Shown here: positions 63,711 through 64,000 of the stretch, piece by piece
How positions within the stretch are numbered: position 1 is the first letter of the stretch
How the letters are laid out: each line of letters starts with the position of its first letter
DNA from: Stenotrophomonas sp. ZAC14D1_NAIMI4_1
Lineage (GTDB): Bacteria; Pseudomonadota; Gammaproteobacteria; Xanthomonadales; Xanthomonadaceae
Reading direction: 5' to 3'
Assembly (NCBI RefSeq): GCF_003086775.1
Contig: NZ_CP026001.1
Span: forward strand, 4,492,125-4,556,124
DNA length: 64,000 bases
The notes under the pieces: model-generated
Told to the model about the DNA's origin: nothing
Database searches by the model: none
What the model saw: the letters and a program-made list of their open reading frames with translations, nothing else
Position numbers and translations under genes: made by a program

Positions 63711-64000
63711 TTACAGCGGCATGTCCTCGATGCGCTCGACCCAGCCGCTGCCATCGCCCGGCGCCTGCGCGAACTGCGCCAGCAGGTCGAACACCGCATC
63801 GCTGAAGCCGCCGATATGCAGCACGTCCTCGCGCTGCACGGTCTGGCTGCTGGCTACCGGCTGCAGGTCGATGCACACCAGCCGTGCCTGCGGGCAACGC
63901 TGCTTCAGCGCATCCCAGGCCTGCATCGTGGCCGTCGCGCCGCCCCTGCGGGTGTCACGCCAGCTTTCGTTGTCCGACACCAGCACCACCAGGTCGACCT
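63711..64000 (-). CDS. rsr: Ro60/Rsr TROVE-domain protein, C-terminal fragment
   Basis: The last 96 residues are present; the gene starts beyond the window. They form the end of a von Willebrand A domain: VDLVVLVSDNESWRDTRRGG (strand with DxS-like MIDAS region), then AWDALKQRCPQARLVCIDLQ and VQREDVLHIGGFSDAVFDLL. This pattern is that of Ro60 homologues (Rsr), whose vWA domain closes the HEAT-repeat ring that holds Y RNA and the 3' ends of misfolded RNA. The stop codon TAA is followed by the hairpin and the Y-RNA elements. The TROVE ring part is not visible here, so the assignment rests on the vWA tail and on context. Confidence 0.82.
   Translation of the reverse strand, partial: VDLVVLVSDNESWRDTRRGGATATMQAWDALKQRCPQARLVCIDLQPVASSQTVQREDVLHIGGFSDAVFDLLAQFAQAPGDGSGWVERIEDMPL

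Overview
The window is chromosomal DNA from a high-GC gammaproteobacterium, most likely the Stenotrophomonas maltophilia group (Lysobacteraceae/Xanthomonadaceae). The evidence is the strong G/C third-position bias, the many short GTAG-headed palindromes of the SMAG type described from S. maltophilia, a xanthomonadin-like aryl polyene locus, and an sX13-like small RNA behind polA. I see no prophage, insertion sequence, rRNA or CRISPR array.

Layout. 1-5.7 kb: end of a ketopantoate reductase gene, SDR enzyme, TatD nuclease, HrpB helicase, small membrane protein, RluE pseudouridine synthase. 5.8-13.6 kb: small membrane protein, exported methyltransferase, aldo/keto reductase, a structured leader followed by a first RtcB ligase, an Rrf2 regulator with a thioredoxin-reductase-like enzyme, and a chemoreceptor. 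13.6-14.05 kb: tandem array of 96-bp units. 14-25 kb: LysR regulator/MFS efflux pair, DkgB, hydrolase, YbjQ protein, Pat-type acetyltransferase, MgtE, Kef-type antiporter. 25-29.2 kb: 1112-residue membrane ankyrin protein coupled to a YcgL protein, then a secreted protein.

29.3-45.7 kb is one minus-strand aryl polyene (xanthomonadin-like pigment) operon of 18 overlapping or nearly overlapping genes. It holds two acyl carrier proteins, ketosynthases, ketoreductase, dehydratases, an AMP-ligase/hotdog fusion, an ammonia-lyase, acyltransferases, a glycosyltransferase, a thioesterase, a flavin enzyme and a LolA/MMPL/lipoprotein export set. 45.9-48.4 kb: CydAB-type (CIO-like) quinol oxidase. 48.5-56.2 kb: ECF sigma factor with a coupled small membrane protein, DUF4279 protein, S9 peptidase, Nudix hydrolase, HemF, DUF421 protein. 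56.2-60.8 kb: sX13-like sRNA, polA, DUF2782 lipoprotein, AraC-type regulator, universal stress protein.

60.9-64 kb is the most interesting part: a minus-strand RNA repair and quality-control operon rsr (Ro60 homologue, cut by the window end) - noncoding spacer - rtcB - rtcA. The 488-base spacer holds three tandem Y-RNA-like elements. Each has a two-part terminal stem with compensatory changes between copies and a tRNA-like core. The middle copy contains an almost complete tRNA in circularly permuted order (anticodon arm, variable region, T arm, acceptor 3' strand, GCAA tetraloop, acceptor 5' strand, D arm). Bacterial rsr/Y RNA/rtcBA loci and YrlA-type tRNA mimics are known; the three-copy arrangement with graded tRNA completeness is the part I regard as potentially new.
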